DNA of 64,000 bases from Flavobacterium psychrophilum (GCA_001708385.1 CP012388.1:186001-250000), one strand, 5' to 3'. Positions 1-10,828 are shown, counted from the stretch's first letter. Notes: generated from the letters alone by a model not told the origin. Translations and numbers: made by a program.

Positions 1-41
1 TCGTTAATCCATTCGTCGTCGTTTTCAAACTTTTCTCTCAT
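1..41 (-). CDS. N-terminal fragment of an unidentified protein, cut by window edge
   Basis: An ATG at position 41 on the minus strand opens a frame (MREKFENDDEWIN...) that runs out of the window after 13 codons. It lies 36 bases downstream of the uvrA stop and in the same direction, so it may be cotranscribed. The start is acidic and has no signal peptide. Too little is visible to name a family. Confidence 0.4.
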   Translation of the reverse strand, partial: MREKFENDDEWIN

Positions 42-77
42 GGCGTTTTTTGTGCAGATAATTAATAAATCAGGTTT

Positions 78-2909
78 CTAAGATAATTCTTTTTTTAAGA
101 AATGAGCCGTGTAGCTTTTTTTGTTTTTTGCCACCTCTTCAGGTGTACCTTTCGCAATAAGCTGTCCCCCGCCTTTACCACCCTCATAACCAATATCTAT
201 AATGTAGTCTGCCAGTTTTATAACGTCCATATTATGTTCGATAATAAGTACAGTATTTCCTTTGTCAACGAGCTTATTGATAACTTCCATTAATACACGG
301 ATATCTTCAAAGTGAAGCCCTGTTGTAGGTTCATCAAGAATATAAAAGGTGTTACCTGTATCTTTTTTAGAAAGTTCAGATGCCAGTTTTATACGCTGTG
401 CCTCTCCACCTGAAAGCGTAGTACTTTGTTGACCCAGTGTAATATAGCCAAGCCCTACATCCTGAATCGTTTTTATTTTTCTGTGAATTTTAGGTATGTT
501 CTCAAAGAAAGGAACTGCTTCATCTACGGTCATATCCAGCACATCAGATATTGATTTACCTTTAAAGCGGATTTCCAGTGTTTCGCGGTTAAATCGTTTA
601 CCCTGACATGTTTCACATTCTACATAAACATCCGGAAGGAAACTCATTTCGATAACGCGTAACCCAGAACCTTCGCAGGTTTCACACCGTCCACCGCTCA
701 CGTTAAAGCTGAAACGTCCCGGTTTGTAACCGCGTATCATAGCTTCAGGCGTTTGTGTAAATAAAGAACGTATCTCAGAGAATACATCGGTATAGGTTGC
801 CGGGTTAGATCTCGGCGTACGCCCGATAGGTGATTGGTCTATATCAATAACTTTGTCAATATGCTCAAGGCCCCCGATCTTTTTATAAGGCTGTGGTTTC
901 TTAACGCCATTAAAGAAATGGGCATTAAGGATGGGGTATAGTGTACCATTAATAAGCGTTGACTTACCGCTTCCGGAAACACCCGTTACAGCAATCATTT
1001 TGCCTAACGGAATTTCTATCGAGACATTTTTAAGGTTGTTACCGGTTGCTCCGGAAAGTTTAAGGGTTTTACCATTGCCTTCACGACGTTTTTTAGGAAC
1101 AGCGATTTCTTTTTCGCCGTTAAGGTATGCCGCTGTAAGCGTATGCTCTTTTAATAATTCGGCAGGAGTACCCTGGCTTACTATTTGTCCGCCGAAACGT
1201 CCTGCGGCTGGGCCAATGTCAATAACATAATCGGCACGCTCAATCATGTCTTTATCGTGCTCAACTACAATGACCGAGTTGCCTATATCACGAAGTGATT
1301 CGAGTGATTTTATAAGTTTTTCATTATCACGCTGGTGAAGACCGATACTAGGTTCATCAAGAATATACAATACCCCGACAAGCTGAGAGCCAATCTGTGT
1401 TGCCAGCCTGATACGCTGTGCCTCGCCACCAGAAAGCGATCCCGATCCACGGCTAAGTGACAGGTAATTTAATCCGACATCAACAAGGAAGCTAAGGCGC
1501 GCCTTAATTTCTTTTACTATTTCTATGGCAATAACTTTCTGTTTTTCAGAAAGGTTACTATCAAGGTTTTCAAACCATTCAGCCAGGTCAGAAATATCCA
1601 TAGCCGAAAGTTCAGCAATGTTAAGTCCGTTTACTTTAAAGTTCAGCGATTCCTGCCTAAGCCTTGTGCCGTGGCAAACAGGGCAGTCAATCTCATCCAT
1701 AAAGTCTTTAGCCCAGCGTTTCAGAGAAGCCGATCCGCTTTCATCATACTGACTCTTTATGAAATTTGAGATGCCCTCAAAATCAATTTTATATTCGCGG
1801 TTTACACCAAGTGTTTTAGAATTTACGGTAAACTTTTCCTTTCCACCATTAAGAATCATCTCCATGGCTTCAGTGGGGATTTTATCGATAGCATCCGTCA
1901 GCTTAAAGCCATATTTCTCACCGATGATCTCAATTTGCTTGAAGATCCATGTGCTTTTGTATTCGCCCAATGGTGCAAACCCGCCTTTTTTGATTGTAAG
2001 CTTAGGGTCAGGGATTATCTTTTTAAGATTGATCTCATTTACAGTACCTAGTCCATTACAGTGAGGACACGCTCCTTTAGGAGAGTTGAACGAAAAGTTA
2101 TTCGGTTCTGGGTTAGGGTAGGAGATACCCGATGAAGGACACATAAGGTTACGGCTGTAGTAGCGTGCTTCATCAGAACCATGCTCTATGACCATCATAA
2201 CATCCTCACCATGATACATGGCAGTTTTAATACTGTCTGCAAGGCGTTTATCGGTGTCGGCAGTTGTATCAACAGCCATACGGTCTATAACCGTTTCAAT
2301 ATCGTGGTTCTTGTAACGATCCAGTTTCATTCCCGGTTCGATGTCTTTTATCTCACCGTCAACACGCACTTTTAGGAAGCCCTGTTTGGATATCTGTTCG
2401 AAAAGTTCGCGGTAATGCCCTTTACGTGTACGGACTATCGGCGCAAGAATAGTAATGCGCTTACCATCAAATTTTTCAATGATCAGGTTTTTAATCTGTT
2501 CATCGTTATAGCTTACCATCTTCTCGCCGGTAACGTAGCTGTAAGCATCGGCACCACGGGCATAAAGAAGACGCAGGAAATCATAGATCTCGGTGATTGT
2601 TCCTACTGTAGAGCGCGGACTCTTACTGGTTGTTTTCTGCTCAATGGCAATAACGGGGCTTAAGCCGTCTATCTTGTCTACATCCGGTCTTTCCAGGCCG
2701 CCAAGAAACTGACGCGCGTAGGCAGAGAATGTTTCAATGTAGCGGCGCTGCCCTTCGGCATAAATGGTGTCAAACGCAAGCGATGATTTCCCTGAGCCTG
2801 AAAGCCCGGTAATCACAACAAGTTTTTCACGCGGTATTGTAACATCTATATTTTTAAGGTTGTGCGCACGGGCGCCTAACACTTCTATATTATCGGTAGT
2901 ATCTAGCAT
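78..2909 (-). CDS. uvrA: UvrA, excinuclease ABC subunit A
   Basis: DNA damage recognition ATPase of nucleotide excision repair; it works as a dimer with UvrB in the cytoplasm. The protein has two ABC ATPase halves, with P-loops GLSGSGKSS near residue 36 and GVSGSGKST near residue 645. It has the ABC signatures [13 protein letters not shown] and [13 protein letters not shown], and two zinc-finger CxxC pairs (CPHC...CPVC and CETC...CETC). At 943 residues it matches the family length of about 940. I start it at the ATG at 2909. The longer frame begins with a TTG at 2930 that lies inside the -7 promoter element (2928-2935), so it cannot be on the transcript. Confidence 0.97.
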   Translation of the reverse strand: MLDTTDNIEVLGARAHNLKNIDVTIPREKLVVITGLSGSGKSSLAFDTIYAEGQRRYIETFSAYARQFLGGLERPDVDKIDGLSPVIAIEQKTTSKSPRSTVGTITEIYDFLRLLYARGADAYSYVTGEKMVSYNDEQIKNLIIEKFDGKRITILAPIVRTRKGHYRELFEQISKQGFLKVRVDGEIKDIEPGMKLDRYKNHDIETVIDRMAVDTTADTDKRLADSIKTAMYHGEDVMMVIEHGSDEARYYSRNLMCPSSGISYPNPEPNNFSFNSPKGACPHCNGLGTVNEINLKKIIPDPKLTIKKGGFAPLGEYKSTWIFKQIEIIGEKYGFKLTDAIDKIPTEAMEMILNGGKEKFTVNSKTLGVNREYKIDFEGISNFIKSQYDESGSASLKRWAKDFMDEIDCPVCHGTRLRQESLNFKVNGLNIAELSAMDISDLAEWFENLDSNLSEKQKVIAIEIVKEIKARLSFLVDVGLNYLSLSRGSGSLSGGEAQRIRLATQIGSQLVGVLYILDEPSIGLHQRDNEKLIKSLESLRDIGNSVIVVEHDKDMIERADYVIDIGPAAGRFGGQIVSQGTPAELLKEHTLTAAYLNGEKEIAVPKKRREGNGKTLKLSGATGNNLKNVSIEIPLGKMIAVTGVSGSGKSTLINGTLYPILNAHFFNGVKKPQPYKKIGGLEHIDKVIDIDQSPIGRTPRSNPATYTDVFSEIRSLFTQTPEAMIRGYKPGRFSFNVSGGRCETCEGSGLRVIEMSFLPDVYVECETCQGKRFNRETLEIRFKGKSISDVLDMTVDEAVPFFENIPKIHRKIKTIQDVGLGYITLGQQSTTLSGGEAQRIKLASELSKKDTGNTFYILDEPTTGLHFEDIRVLMEVINKLVDKGNTVLIIEHNMDVIKLADYIIDIGYEGGKGGGQLIAKGTPEEVAKNKKSYTAHFLKKELS

Positions 2910-2927
2910 AGCATTTTGTGCAAAACG

Positions 2928-2935
2928 CAAAGGTA
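2928..2935 (-). promoter_or_regulatory. -7 promoter element of uvrA
   Basis: On the minus strand this reads TACCTTTG, an exact match to the Bacteroidota -7 consensus TAnnTTTG. Transcription would begin about 4-6 bases downstream, leaving a leader of about 15 bases before the ATG at 2909. No TTG sits at the ideal -33 distance. Confidence 0.65.
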
Positions 2936-3020
2936 CTCATTTTTAGGCTATTTTCGTGTAGGCGGTTTGGGTAAGAAATTGTTAAAGTGAGGAGTATGAA
3001 TTGAAAGTAATTTTTTACAT

Positions 3021-3049
3021 TTGAGATTTAACAAATTACGATATATTTG
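3021..3049 (+). promoter_or_regulatory. Promoter of the GyrI-like gene (-33 TTG, -7 TATATTTG)
   Basis: TTG at 3021-3023, an 18-base spacer, then TATATTTG at 3042-3049, both matching the Bacteroidota sigma-A consensus. A second -7-like TACATTTG overlaps the TTG at 3016-3023. The ATG at 3055 follows so closely that the leader is at most a few bases. Confidence 0.65.
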
Positions 3050-3054
3050 AAAGT

Positions 3055-3531
3055 ATGACACCAACCATCCAAACCATCTCCTCTAAAAAACTTATAGGTA
3101 AACATATTGCCATGTCGTTTGTTGCTAATAAAACTTTTGAATTATGGAGCAGTTTTATGCCACAGCGTAAGCTTATAGCCAATGCTGTAGATTCTCAGCA
3201 TATGTATTCGCTGCAATTATACGGTAAAGACTTTTATACTAACTTTAATCCTGCAAGGGAGTTCGAAAAATGGGCTGCACTGGAAGTTGCTAATTTTGAT
3301 GCTGTTCCTGAAGGAATGGAAACATTGATAATTCCCGGTGGGCAATATGCGGTTTTTCATTATAAAGGGGCACACACCAATGGTTTTGATGTATTCAGTT
3401 ATATTTTTGGGGAGTGGCTGCCGGCTTCGGGGTATGAGTTAGACGATCGTCCGCATTTTGAGATACTCGGACCTAAATATAAAAATGGAGATCCAGATTC
3501 AGAAGAAGAAATATGGATTCCGATAAAGTAG
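3055..3531 (+). CDS. GyrI-like / AraC effector-binding-domain protein
   Basis: A 158-residue stand-alone effector-binding domain of the GyrI/Rob C-terminal type. These small alpha/beta proteins bind ligands or gyrase; the ligand here is unknown. Visible family features are the strand-forming core ...MYSLQLYG..., then WAALEVANFDAVPEGMETLIIPGGQYAVFHYKG, the FDVFSYIFGEWLPASGYELDDRPHFEILGPKY segment, and the terminal EEIWIPIK strand typical of the family. No HTH and no signal peptide, so it is probably a cytoplasmic sensor or SOUL/GyrI-type binding protein rather than a regulator on its own. It is monocistronic, divergent from uvrA. Confidence 0.85.
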   Translation: MTPTIQTISSKKLIGKHIAMSFVANKTFELWSSFMPQRKLIANAVDSQHMYSLQLYGKDFYTNFNPAREFEKWAALEVANFDAVPEGMETLIIPGGQYAVFHYKGAHTNGFDVFSYIFGEWLPASGYELDDRPHFEILGPKYKNGDPDSEEEIWIPIK

Positions 3532-3552
3532 TTTTAAGATTGTCAGAGTTGC

Positions 3553-3612
3553 AAGTAGCAAAGTTAAATAGTGTAAAGCGTATGATTCTGAAAATTTGCT
3601 TCTTTGCTACTT
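3553..3612. repeat. Inverted repeat with long loop between convergent genes
   Basis: The arms AAGTAGCAAAG (3553-3563) and CTTTGCTACTT (3602-3612) are perfect 11-bp complements separated by 38 bases. The repeat sits between the convergent GyrI-like and thioredoxin-like genes. It lacks the short loop and T-run of a typical terminator and may be an interspersed palindromic repeat. Confidence 0.5.
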
Positions 3613-3626
3613 TTAAGCTTAAATAT

Positions 3627-5015
3627 TTACCTCAAATACTCGGTAAACTTTGAATCCATCAAATTGGTGAAAGCATTTTTAATTGTACCATCAGGATTAA
3701 GTATAATAGTACGATTGATCTTCGTGAATACCCATTTAAACTTAAGTTCATTAAAGTTGCTGGCGTGGAGTAGTGTGCTGTCGGGCAGGTTGTATTCCCC
3801 GATCATTCTTTTCCATTCTTTTTCTTCATCAACATTAATAGCAATGAAGTTTACGTTGGGATGTTCTTCTTTTAATAACTTTATTTTCTCTCCCATCATA
3901 TCAAGATGAAGCCTCGCGCACGCAGTCCAAAAGAAAATAACGGTTTCCTTTTTTATGTCACCGTCAATAATAAAGTTTTTATTTTTTGTGTCAACAAGTG
4001 CAATCTGCGGGATTTTATTTCCGGGTTTAAGTAGCTTGATGGCGCGTCCCATTTTCTTGATATCGTTTTCTTCTTTTTTATCGGAAAGCTTTACATATTC
4101 ATCGAGAAATTGTTCGTTGTTAGCTATATTTTGGTCTTCAAGAATATAAGCAAACGCAATATTATCAAGCACTTCATTCTTTATGCGCTTATCAGTGAAA
4201 ATAGAATCAGCTACACGTAGCTTTTCGATATTTTCATGTAGCGATTTATCTTCAGATGTTGTGCTATTATATGTTTTTGCTGATGCTGTGTTATTTAGCA
4301 TTGCAGTAAGGTATCGTACAAACGGAGAGAAAAAAGTAAGCCTCTTATCGTTAAAATCGATATCCTTTCTAAAACTGTAATAATCTTTTGGTAATTGCTC
4401 CCTGATGTTTTCGCCGGTACGCATTGCGTGAAGGTAAGGGTAACGTTCTTTTTTTGTGTTGTTATTCAGGTTAAGCCTGGATTTAGCATAAAAATCAAAA
4501 CCATCATTCCAGTTAACGGCCTTCTTACGCTGTTCGTAAAAGGCTTTCTTAGTTTTATAAACGGAATCTGTTCTTTTTAAAAACGTCTTTACATCCAGTT
4601 CATAAATATCTGCAGACTGTTTACGGTCTTTCTCATTCAGCAGGTACATATCCATAAGGAAGTTGTTTTTGGCTTCACCACGCCCGCTAAAAACAATAGA
4701 CTCATCAAAATTCATCCCGTTGATGCTAACCATTAAACTATCATTCCTGTCAAAATATACATAATGGTAATCAGGCTCATGTCTAAAACTATATAGTCCG
4801 GGAGTTAGCGAGTCGAATTTTACATAAAAGCGATTTTTTTCATCGAGAGGTATCGTGTCCAGTACTTTATCATCCTTGCTGAATATAACGTAACGTGTAG
4901 TCGGGTTGTCTACTACGCCGCCAAAATAGGCTGTGTAGTCATTGCGTTCATTTTTACATGACACTAGTGCTGCCAAAAATAATAGCAGTAATCCGTTATA
5001 ATAAAAATTGCGCAT
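3627..5015 (-). CDS. TlpA/AhpC-like thioredoxin-fold lipoprotein lacking the CxxC pair
   Basis: A 462-residue lipoprotein: signal peptide with lipobox LVSC (Cys20). A long N-terminal region resembles the DUF4369-like part of Bacteroidota TlpA proteins, and a C-terminal thioredoxin fold runs from about residue 345. The fold is recognisable from KKETVIFFWTACARLH, VNFIAINVDEE, and the cis-Pro-like strand TKINRTIILNPDGTI. The redox motif reads WTACARLH, so the second cysteine of WCxxC is absent and ordinary disulfide exchange is unlikely. It probably acts at the cell envelope. It is alone in its transcription unit, converging on the GyrI-like gene. The function is inferred from fold only. Confidence 0.8.
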   Translation of the reverse strand: MRNFYYNGLLLLFLAALVSCKNERNDYTAYFGGVVDNPTTRYVIFSKDDKVLDTIPLDEKNRFYVKFDSLTPGLYSFRHEPDYHYVYFDRNDSLMVSINGMNFDESIVFSGRGEAKNNFLMDMYLLNEKDRKQSADIYELDVKTFLKRTDSVYKTKKAFYEQRKKAVNWNDGFDFYAKSRLNLNNNTKKERYPYLHAMRTGENIREQLPKDYYSFRKDIDFNDKRLTFFSPFVRYLTAMLNNTASAKTYNSTTSEDKSLHENIEKLRVADSIFTDKRIKNEVLDNIAFAYILEDQNIANNEQFLDEYVKLSDKKEENDIKKMGRAIKLLKPGNKIPQIALVDTKNKNFIIDGDIKKETVIFFWTACARLHLDMMGEKIKLLKEEHPNVNFIAINVDEEKEWKRMIGEYNLPDSTLLHASNFNELKFKWVFTKINRTIILNPDGTIKNAFTNLMDSKFTEYLR

Positions 5016-5071
5016 AAGGTGATTTTAGTGCAACAGCAAAAATATTTTTTATATCTCCATACAGTTGTTAA

Positions 5072-6781
<1,710 letters not shown>

Positions 6782-6790
6782 TATATATTG

Positions 6791-6826
6791 AAAAACCCGT
6801 AAGTGTAAAGCTTACGGGTTTTTTTA
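6791..6826. terminator. Bidirectional intrinsic terminator
   Basis: AAAACCCGTAAG (6792-6803) pairs with CTTACGGGTTTT (6811-6822) over a 7-base loop, with T-runs on both sides. It serves the ABC-F gene on the plus strand and the small lipoprotein gene ending at 6843 on the minus strand. Confidence 0.85.
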
Positions 6827-6842
6827 TGATAAAATATACGGC

Positions 6843-7013
6843 TTATTTCCTAAAGCGGCTTATTACCCATATGATAATGACTACAACGAAGATGACTAAA
6901 AATACTCCAACACCAACACCGGCCTGGAAAATGTCACCTATCACTTCACAGCTGGTAAGCATTGTTGCTAAAAACAACGCGATGAATCCTAGTTTAAATA
7001 TTCTACTTTGCAT
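6843..7013 (-). CDS. Small membrane lipoprotein (56 aa)
   Basis: A short gene translating to a 56-residue protein: start MQSRIFKLGF, hydrophobic signal, lipobox-like MLTSC (Cys22), a short glycine/valine stretch, then a very hydrophobic segment ending IIIWVISRFRK. Architecture suggests a lipid-anchored protein with one transmembrane helix and a basic cytoplasmic tail, or a small inner-membrane protein. Small proteins of this kind are common in flavobacteria and are often given unsupported enzyme names; I assign no function. It ends 17 bases from the shared terminator, which supports a real transcription unit on this strand. Confidence 0.7.
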   Translation of the reverse strand: MQSRIFKLGFIALFLATMLTSCEVIGDIFQAGVGVGVFLVIFVVVIIIWVISRFRK

Positions 7014-7211
7014 AATTTTTTGTTTTTTAGGTTATTTATAATAAAGTTAAACACACAAAAACAGGATATTGTTAAAATTGAATCAATTGTAATAATATTA
7101 AGATGGGCAGGAAGTTGCCTAATAGTGCAGAATTAGTCTAATTAATTGTATTCTTATTTTTTCCAAATCCATTTTTTCCCTACTTTTACAAACCAAACAC
7201 AATACCGCATT

Positions 7212-7745
7212 ATGAGCCACAAAATATTGCTTACATCAAGAGAAGTCAATATCATCTTACATCGTTTGGCCTGCCAGTTAATTGAAAAACATCTCGATTT
7301 TTCAGATACCGTACTTATTGGTCTTCAGCCACGCGGGCGTTTCCTTGCAGAGCGTATCAAACAATTACTGGAACAGGAATATAACGTATCTAGCATAGAG
7401 CTTGGTTTTTTAGATATTACCTTCTTCAGGGATGATTTTCGCCGTTCAGACAAGCCTTTAGAGGCTAACAGAACAGAGATAGACTTTCTTGTGGAGAACA
7501 AAAAGGTGGTTTTCATAGACGACGTTCTTTATACAGGCCGCAGTATCCGTGCTGCGCTTACTGCTATACAATCGTTCGGCCGCCCATCTGAAATTGAACT
7601 TTTGGTTCTTATAGACCGCCGCTTTAGTCGTCACCTGCCAATTCAGCCCGATTACCGTGGGCGCCAGGTAGACGCTATTAACGATGAGAAGGTAAAAGTG
7701 TCGTGGAAAGAAAACGACGGAGAAGACAGTGTTTATTTAATATAA
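7212..7745 (+). CDS. pyrR: PyrR, bifunctional pyrimidine regulator / uracil phosphoribosyltransferase
   Basis: A 177-residue PRTase-fold protein. The PRPP-binding loop reads VVFIDDVLYTGRSIRAAL, and the PyrR-like LIGLQPRGRFLAERI and ELLVLIDRRFSRHLPIQPDYRGR segments are present. In Gram-positive bacteria PyrR binds pyr mRNA to control attenuation; in Bacteroidota its RNA role is not established. I use the ATG at 7212, which gives the usual length near 180; the upstream in-frame extension is hydrophobic and lies in promoter-like AT-rich DNA. pyrB follows 24 bases later, so the pair is an operon. I see no clear PyrR-type attenuator hairpin in the 140 bases upstream. Confidence 0.92.
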   Translation: MSHKILLTSREVNIILHRLACQLIEKHLDFSDTVLIGLQPRGRFLAERIKQLLEQEYNVSSIELGFLDITFFRDDFRRSDKPLEANRTEIDFLVENKKVVFIDDVLYTGRSIRAALTAIQSFGRPSEIELLVLIDRRFSRHLPIQPDYRGRQVDAINDEKVKVSWKENDGEDSVYLI

Positions 7746-7769
7746 GGCTTAACTGCAACAGTAACTACA

Positions 7770-8699
7770 ATGAAAGAATTAAGCGTTAATCATTTATTAG
7801 GAATAAAATATATCAACAAAAATGATATTGACCTTATTTTTGAAACTGCCGATCAATTTAAAGAAGTAATAAACCGACCGATTAAGAAAGTTCCTTCGCT
7901 TAGGGATATAACTATAGCTAATATATTTTTTGAGAATAGTACACGGACAAAACTGTCTTTTGAACTGGCACAAAAAAGGCTTTCAGCTGATGTTATCAGT
8001 TTTTCAGCAGCACAGTCTTCGGTTAAAAAAGGAGAAACGCTTATTGATACCGTAAACAATATACTTTCTATGAAAGTGGATATGGTAGTTATGCGTCATG
8101 AAAGGCCGGGCGCTGCACATTTTCTGTCTAAAAATGTAAATGCTAGTATAGTGAATGCTGGTGACGGAGCACACGAACACCCGACACAAGGATTGCTTGA
8201 CTCATATACAATCAGAGAGAAACTGGGTGAAGTTGGTGGTAAGAAAGTGGTGATTGTGGGTGATATCCTTCACTCAAGGGTGGCGCTTTCTAATATCTTT
8301 GCCTTGCAGATGCAGGGAGCAGAAGTTAAAGTATGTGGACCGAAAACCCTTATACCTAAATATATTGAATCTCTTGGTGTAACTGTGGAGCCAAACCTTC
8401 GTAAAGCTTTAGAGTGGGCAGATGTTGCTAACATGCTAAGGGTTCAGAATGAAAGGCTCGATGTGAATTATTTTCCTTCTACACGTGAGTATGCGCAACA
8501 ATACGGAGTTGATAAAGCATTACTTGATTCACTAAATAAAGAAGTCATTATTATGCATCCTGGGCCGATAAACCGAGGTGTAGAGATAACCAGTGACGTG
8601 GCAGATTCTCAGCAATCTGTTATATTAGAACAGGTAGAGAATGGTGTTGCCGTGCGAATGGCTGTCATTTATCTACTGGCATCTAAAATCAAACAATAG
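7770..8699 (+). CDS. pyrB: Aspartate carbamoyltransferase, catalytic chain
   Basis: Joins carbamoyl phosphate and L-aspartate in the committed step of pyrimidine synthesis. At 309 residues it is the usual catalytic-chain length. The carbamoyl-phosphate site STRT (residues 57-60), HPTQ near residue 135, and the C-terminal HPGPINRGVEI motif are intact. It is the second gene of the pyrR-pyrB operon. No pyrI regulatory subunit is visible nearby, so it may act as a PyrI-independent enzyme. Confidence 0.96.
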   Translation: MKELSVNHLLGIKYINKNDIDLIFETADQFKEVINRPIKKVPSLRDITIANIFFENSTRTKLSFELAQKRLSADVISFSAAQSSVKKGETLIDTVNNILSMKVDMVVMRHERPGAAHFLSKNVNASIVNAGDGAHEHPTQGLLDSYTIREKLGEVGGKKVVIVGDILHSRVALSNIFALQMQGAEVKVCGPKTLIPKYIESLGVTVEPNLRKALEWADVANMLRVQNERLDVNYFPSTREYAQQYGVDKALLDSLNKEVIIMHPGPINRGVEITSDVADSQQSVILEQVENGVAVRMAVIYLLASKIKQ

Positions 8700-8767
8700 T
8701 AAAAATTGAAGTCGTAATTTCTGTACACGACTATTAAAATATTCTGAAGGAAGTTTTAGTTACCATT

Positions 8768-8803
8768 CAACTTTGTAACTTAGCTTTTCAGCAACTTTGT
8801 AAC
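8768..8803 (+). repeat. Tandem 12-bp direct repeat upstream of the STAS-like gene
   Basis: CAACTTTGTAAC occurs at 8768-8779 and again at 8792-8803, 24 bases apart, ending 8 bases before the ATG at 8811. Each copy contains ACTTTG, close to the -7 consensus with CA in place of TA. It could be a promoter duplication or a regulator site. Confidence 0.5.
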
Positions 8804-8810
8804 ACGAAAA

Positions 8811-9143
8811 ATGAAAGTAGAAGAAAAAGGACATACAGTTGTATTAAAGGATACTCAAGGTGATTATAATACATTTCTTGAAAAAGTAACTTCAGAATAT
8901 AATACCTATAAAGAGCGTAATATAATTCTTGATGTGAGTCAGGATAAAAATATTGGGCTTCAGGATATACTGTCATTTCTCTCTTTATCTAATAAACACA
9001 GGAAAGCAAAAAAGTCATTCGTACTTGTTGCATCTGATATCGACTTTAATGAAGTGCCTGATGAAATGGTAGTTGTGCCGACTCTTCTTGAGGCTCACGA
9101 TATTATCGAAATGGAAGAGATAGAGAGAGATCTCGGCTTCTAA
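8811..9143 (+). CDS. STAS-like small protein upstream of RNase Z
   Basis: A 110-residue protein with alternating strands and helices (NIILDVSQDKNIGLQDILSFLSLSNKHRKAKKSFVLVAS) and the closing PTLLEAHDIIEMEEIERDLGF. The layout resembles a STAS / anti-sigma-antagonist fold; the ...PTLLEAHDIIEMEE end matches that fold's last helix. No clear phosphorylatable serine in the usual DxSG context, so classic anti-anti-sigma activity is unlikely. It lies 76 bases before the RNase Z gene in the same direction. Such proteins are sometimes annotated as RNase Z by neighbourhood alone, which the sequence does not support. Confidence 0.65.
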   Translation: MKVEEKGHTVVLKDTQGDYNTFLEKVTSEYNTYKERNIILDVSQDKNIGLQDILSFLSLSNKHRKAKKSFVLVASDIDFNEVPDEMVVVPTLLEAHDIIEMEEIERDLGF

Positions 9144-9219
9144 AAATTTGATTATTTATAATTTTCTATTGTTTGGGGTTATGGGTAATCTTTAAACCCT
9201 AAACCTTAAACGTATCGAA

Positions 9220-10125
9220 ATGAATTTAACTATCCTTGGCTGTTATGCAGCGACCCCACGAACTCTTACCAATCCTACATCGCAGGTGCTGGAAATGAAG
9301 AACAGGATGTTCCTGATTGATTGCGGGGAAGGCACGCAGGTACAGCTGAGAAAGCATAAGCTTAAGTTCTCACGAATAAACCATGTGTTTATTTCACATC
9401 TCCATGGTGATCATTTCTATGGTTTAATTGGACTTGTATCTACATTTTCGCTTCTCAATCGCCAGTCCGATCTGCATATATATGGGCCTAAAGGGATCAA
9501 AGAAGTTACACTTCTGCAATTAAAGTTGTCTGCTTCATGGACAAGTTATAATCTTTATTTTCATGAACTGGACAGTAAAGAATCTCAGGTGGTGTTTGAA
9601 GATGATAAAGTAATTGTAACCACTATTCCTCTTACGCACAGGGTGTATACAAATGGTTTTCTTTTCCAGGAAAAAACAGGAGACAGAAAGCTCAATCTTG
9701 ATGCTGTTAATGAATACGGCATAGAAACCTGTTACTATAATAAAATTAAAAGTGGCAGTGATATGAAACTGGATGACGGAAGAGTAATTCGTAATGATGT
9801 GCTAACTTTCGATCCTGTTCCTGCCAAAAGTTATGCGTTTTGTTCTGATACAATGTATGATGAAACGATAGTATCATTAATAAGGGATGTAGATGTATTG
9901 TATCATGAAAGTACCTTCCTTGATTCTGAAGAGCACCTTTGTGAACGAACAATGCATTCAACAGCTAAACACGCCGCCGCTATAGCTTTAAAGGCTAACG
10001 CTAAACAACTTGTCTTAGGGCATTTCTCTACAAGATATGGTTCAATAGATCCTTTTAAAGACGAAGCAGAAACCGTATTCCCTAATGTCCATTTAGCTGA
10101 TGATGGGAAAATATTCGAGTTTTAA
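9220..10125 (+). CDS. rnz: Ribonuclease Z (tRNA 3' endonuclease)
   Basis: A metallo-beta-lactamase-fold endonuclease that trims tRNA 3' trailers, 301 residues. The zinc motif HLHGDH lies near residue 60 in FISHLHGDHFYGLIGL, and other ligands are plausible in FCSDTMYDE, YHESTF and VLGHFSTRYG. The start MNLTILGCYAATPR is typical of bacterial RNase Z. This fits a genome whose tRNA-Val gene here lacks an encoded CCA end. Confidence 0.93.
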   Translation: MNLTILGCYAATPRTLTNPTSQVLEMKNRMFLIDCGEGTQVQLRKHKLKFSRINHVFISHLHGDHFYGLIGLVSTFSLLNRQSDLHIYGPKGIKEVTLLQLKLSASWTSYNLYFHELDSKESQVVFEDDKVIVTTIPLTHRVYTNGFLFQEKTGDRKLNLDAVNEYGIETCYYNKIKSGSDMKLDDGRVIRNDVLTFDPVPAKSYAFCSDTMYDETIVSLIRDVDVLYHESTFLDSEEHLCERTMHSTAKHAAAIALKANAKQLVLGHFSTRYGSIDPFKDEAETVFPNVHLADDGKIFEF

Positions 10126-10183
10126 GAAATTTCAATACCTTTAAGTTAGTTTTTTCCTATCCAGTAATCATAATACAAGAACA

Positions 10184-10828
10184 ATGACTGATCTTAGTAA
10201 CTATCGCCGTTCATACGAAAAAAGTGAGCTAACAGAAGAGCATCTTCCGGAAGATCCTATGAACCTTTTCAAAAAATGGTTCATAGAGGTAGAAGAATTT
10301 GATGGTCCCGGAGAGGTTAATGCTATGACAGTTTCCACTTTTGGATTGGATGGTTTTCCAAAATCACGCGTTGTGTTACTCAAGCAGTATACCTATGAGG
10401 GTTTTATTTTTTTTACGAATTATGATTCGGAAAAAGGAAAAGCCATAGCTGCAAATCCTAATATTTGCCTTTCTTTCTTTTGGGAGGGTTTGGAACGCCA
10501 GGTTATAATTAAGGGTAAGGCAGAAAAAGTATCTGAAAATATTTCTGACGGTTATTTTGACAGCAGGCCGGAAGGCAGTAGGCTGGGAGCTATAGTATCT
10601 CCACAAAGCCGGGTTATTCCTTCACGGGATTATCTCGAAAATAATCTGAAAGATTTGGAAAAAGAGTTTGAAGGAAAAGAAATACCACGTCCTGCGAACT
10701 GGGGGGGCTATATTGTAAAACCTATAGAGGTTGAATTCTGGCAGGGAAGGGCTAATCGTCTTCACGACAGGATACGTTTTAAACTTCAGTATGATCTTTC
10801 ATGGATTGTGGAACGACTTGCTCCATAA
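10184..10828 (+). CDS. pdxH: Pyridoxamine/pyridoxine 5'-phosphate oxidase
   Basis: FMN-dependent oxidase making pyridoxal 5'-phosphate, the last step of vitamin B6 synthesis. The 214-residue length is typical. Family motifs: MTVSTFGLDGFPKSRVVLLKQYTYEGFIFFTNYDSEKGKAIAANP across the FMN pocket, SRPEGSRLGAIVSPQS, and the C-terminal VEFWQGRANRLHDRIRF. The C-terminus ends IVERLAP, the usual closing motif. It stands alone between rnz and the polyphosphate cluster. Confidence 0.96.
   Translation: MTDLSNYRRSYEKSELTEEHLPEDPMNLFKKWFIEVEEFDGPGEVNAMTVSTFGLDGFPKSRVVLLKQYTYEGFIFFTNYDSEKGKAIAANPNICLSFFWEGLERQVIIKGKAEKVSENISDGYFDSRPEGSRLGAIVSPQSRVIPSRDYLENNLKDLEKEFEGKEIPRPANWGGYIVKPIEVEFWQGRANRLHDRIRFKLQYDLSWIVERLAP

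Noticed and set aside
6826..7041. 71-codon plus-strand ORF opposite the small lipoprotein
   Set aside because: It starts inside the terminator and lies antisense to a gene with a signal peptide and lipobox, so the minus-strand reading is preferred.
7042..7211. PyrR-type attenuator upstream of pyrR
   Set aside because: No antiterminator/terminator hairpin pair or PyrR-binding loop could be folded in this leader.
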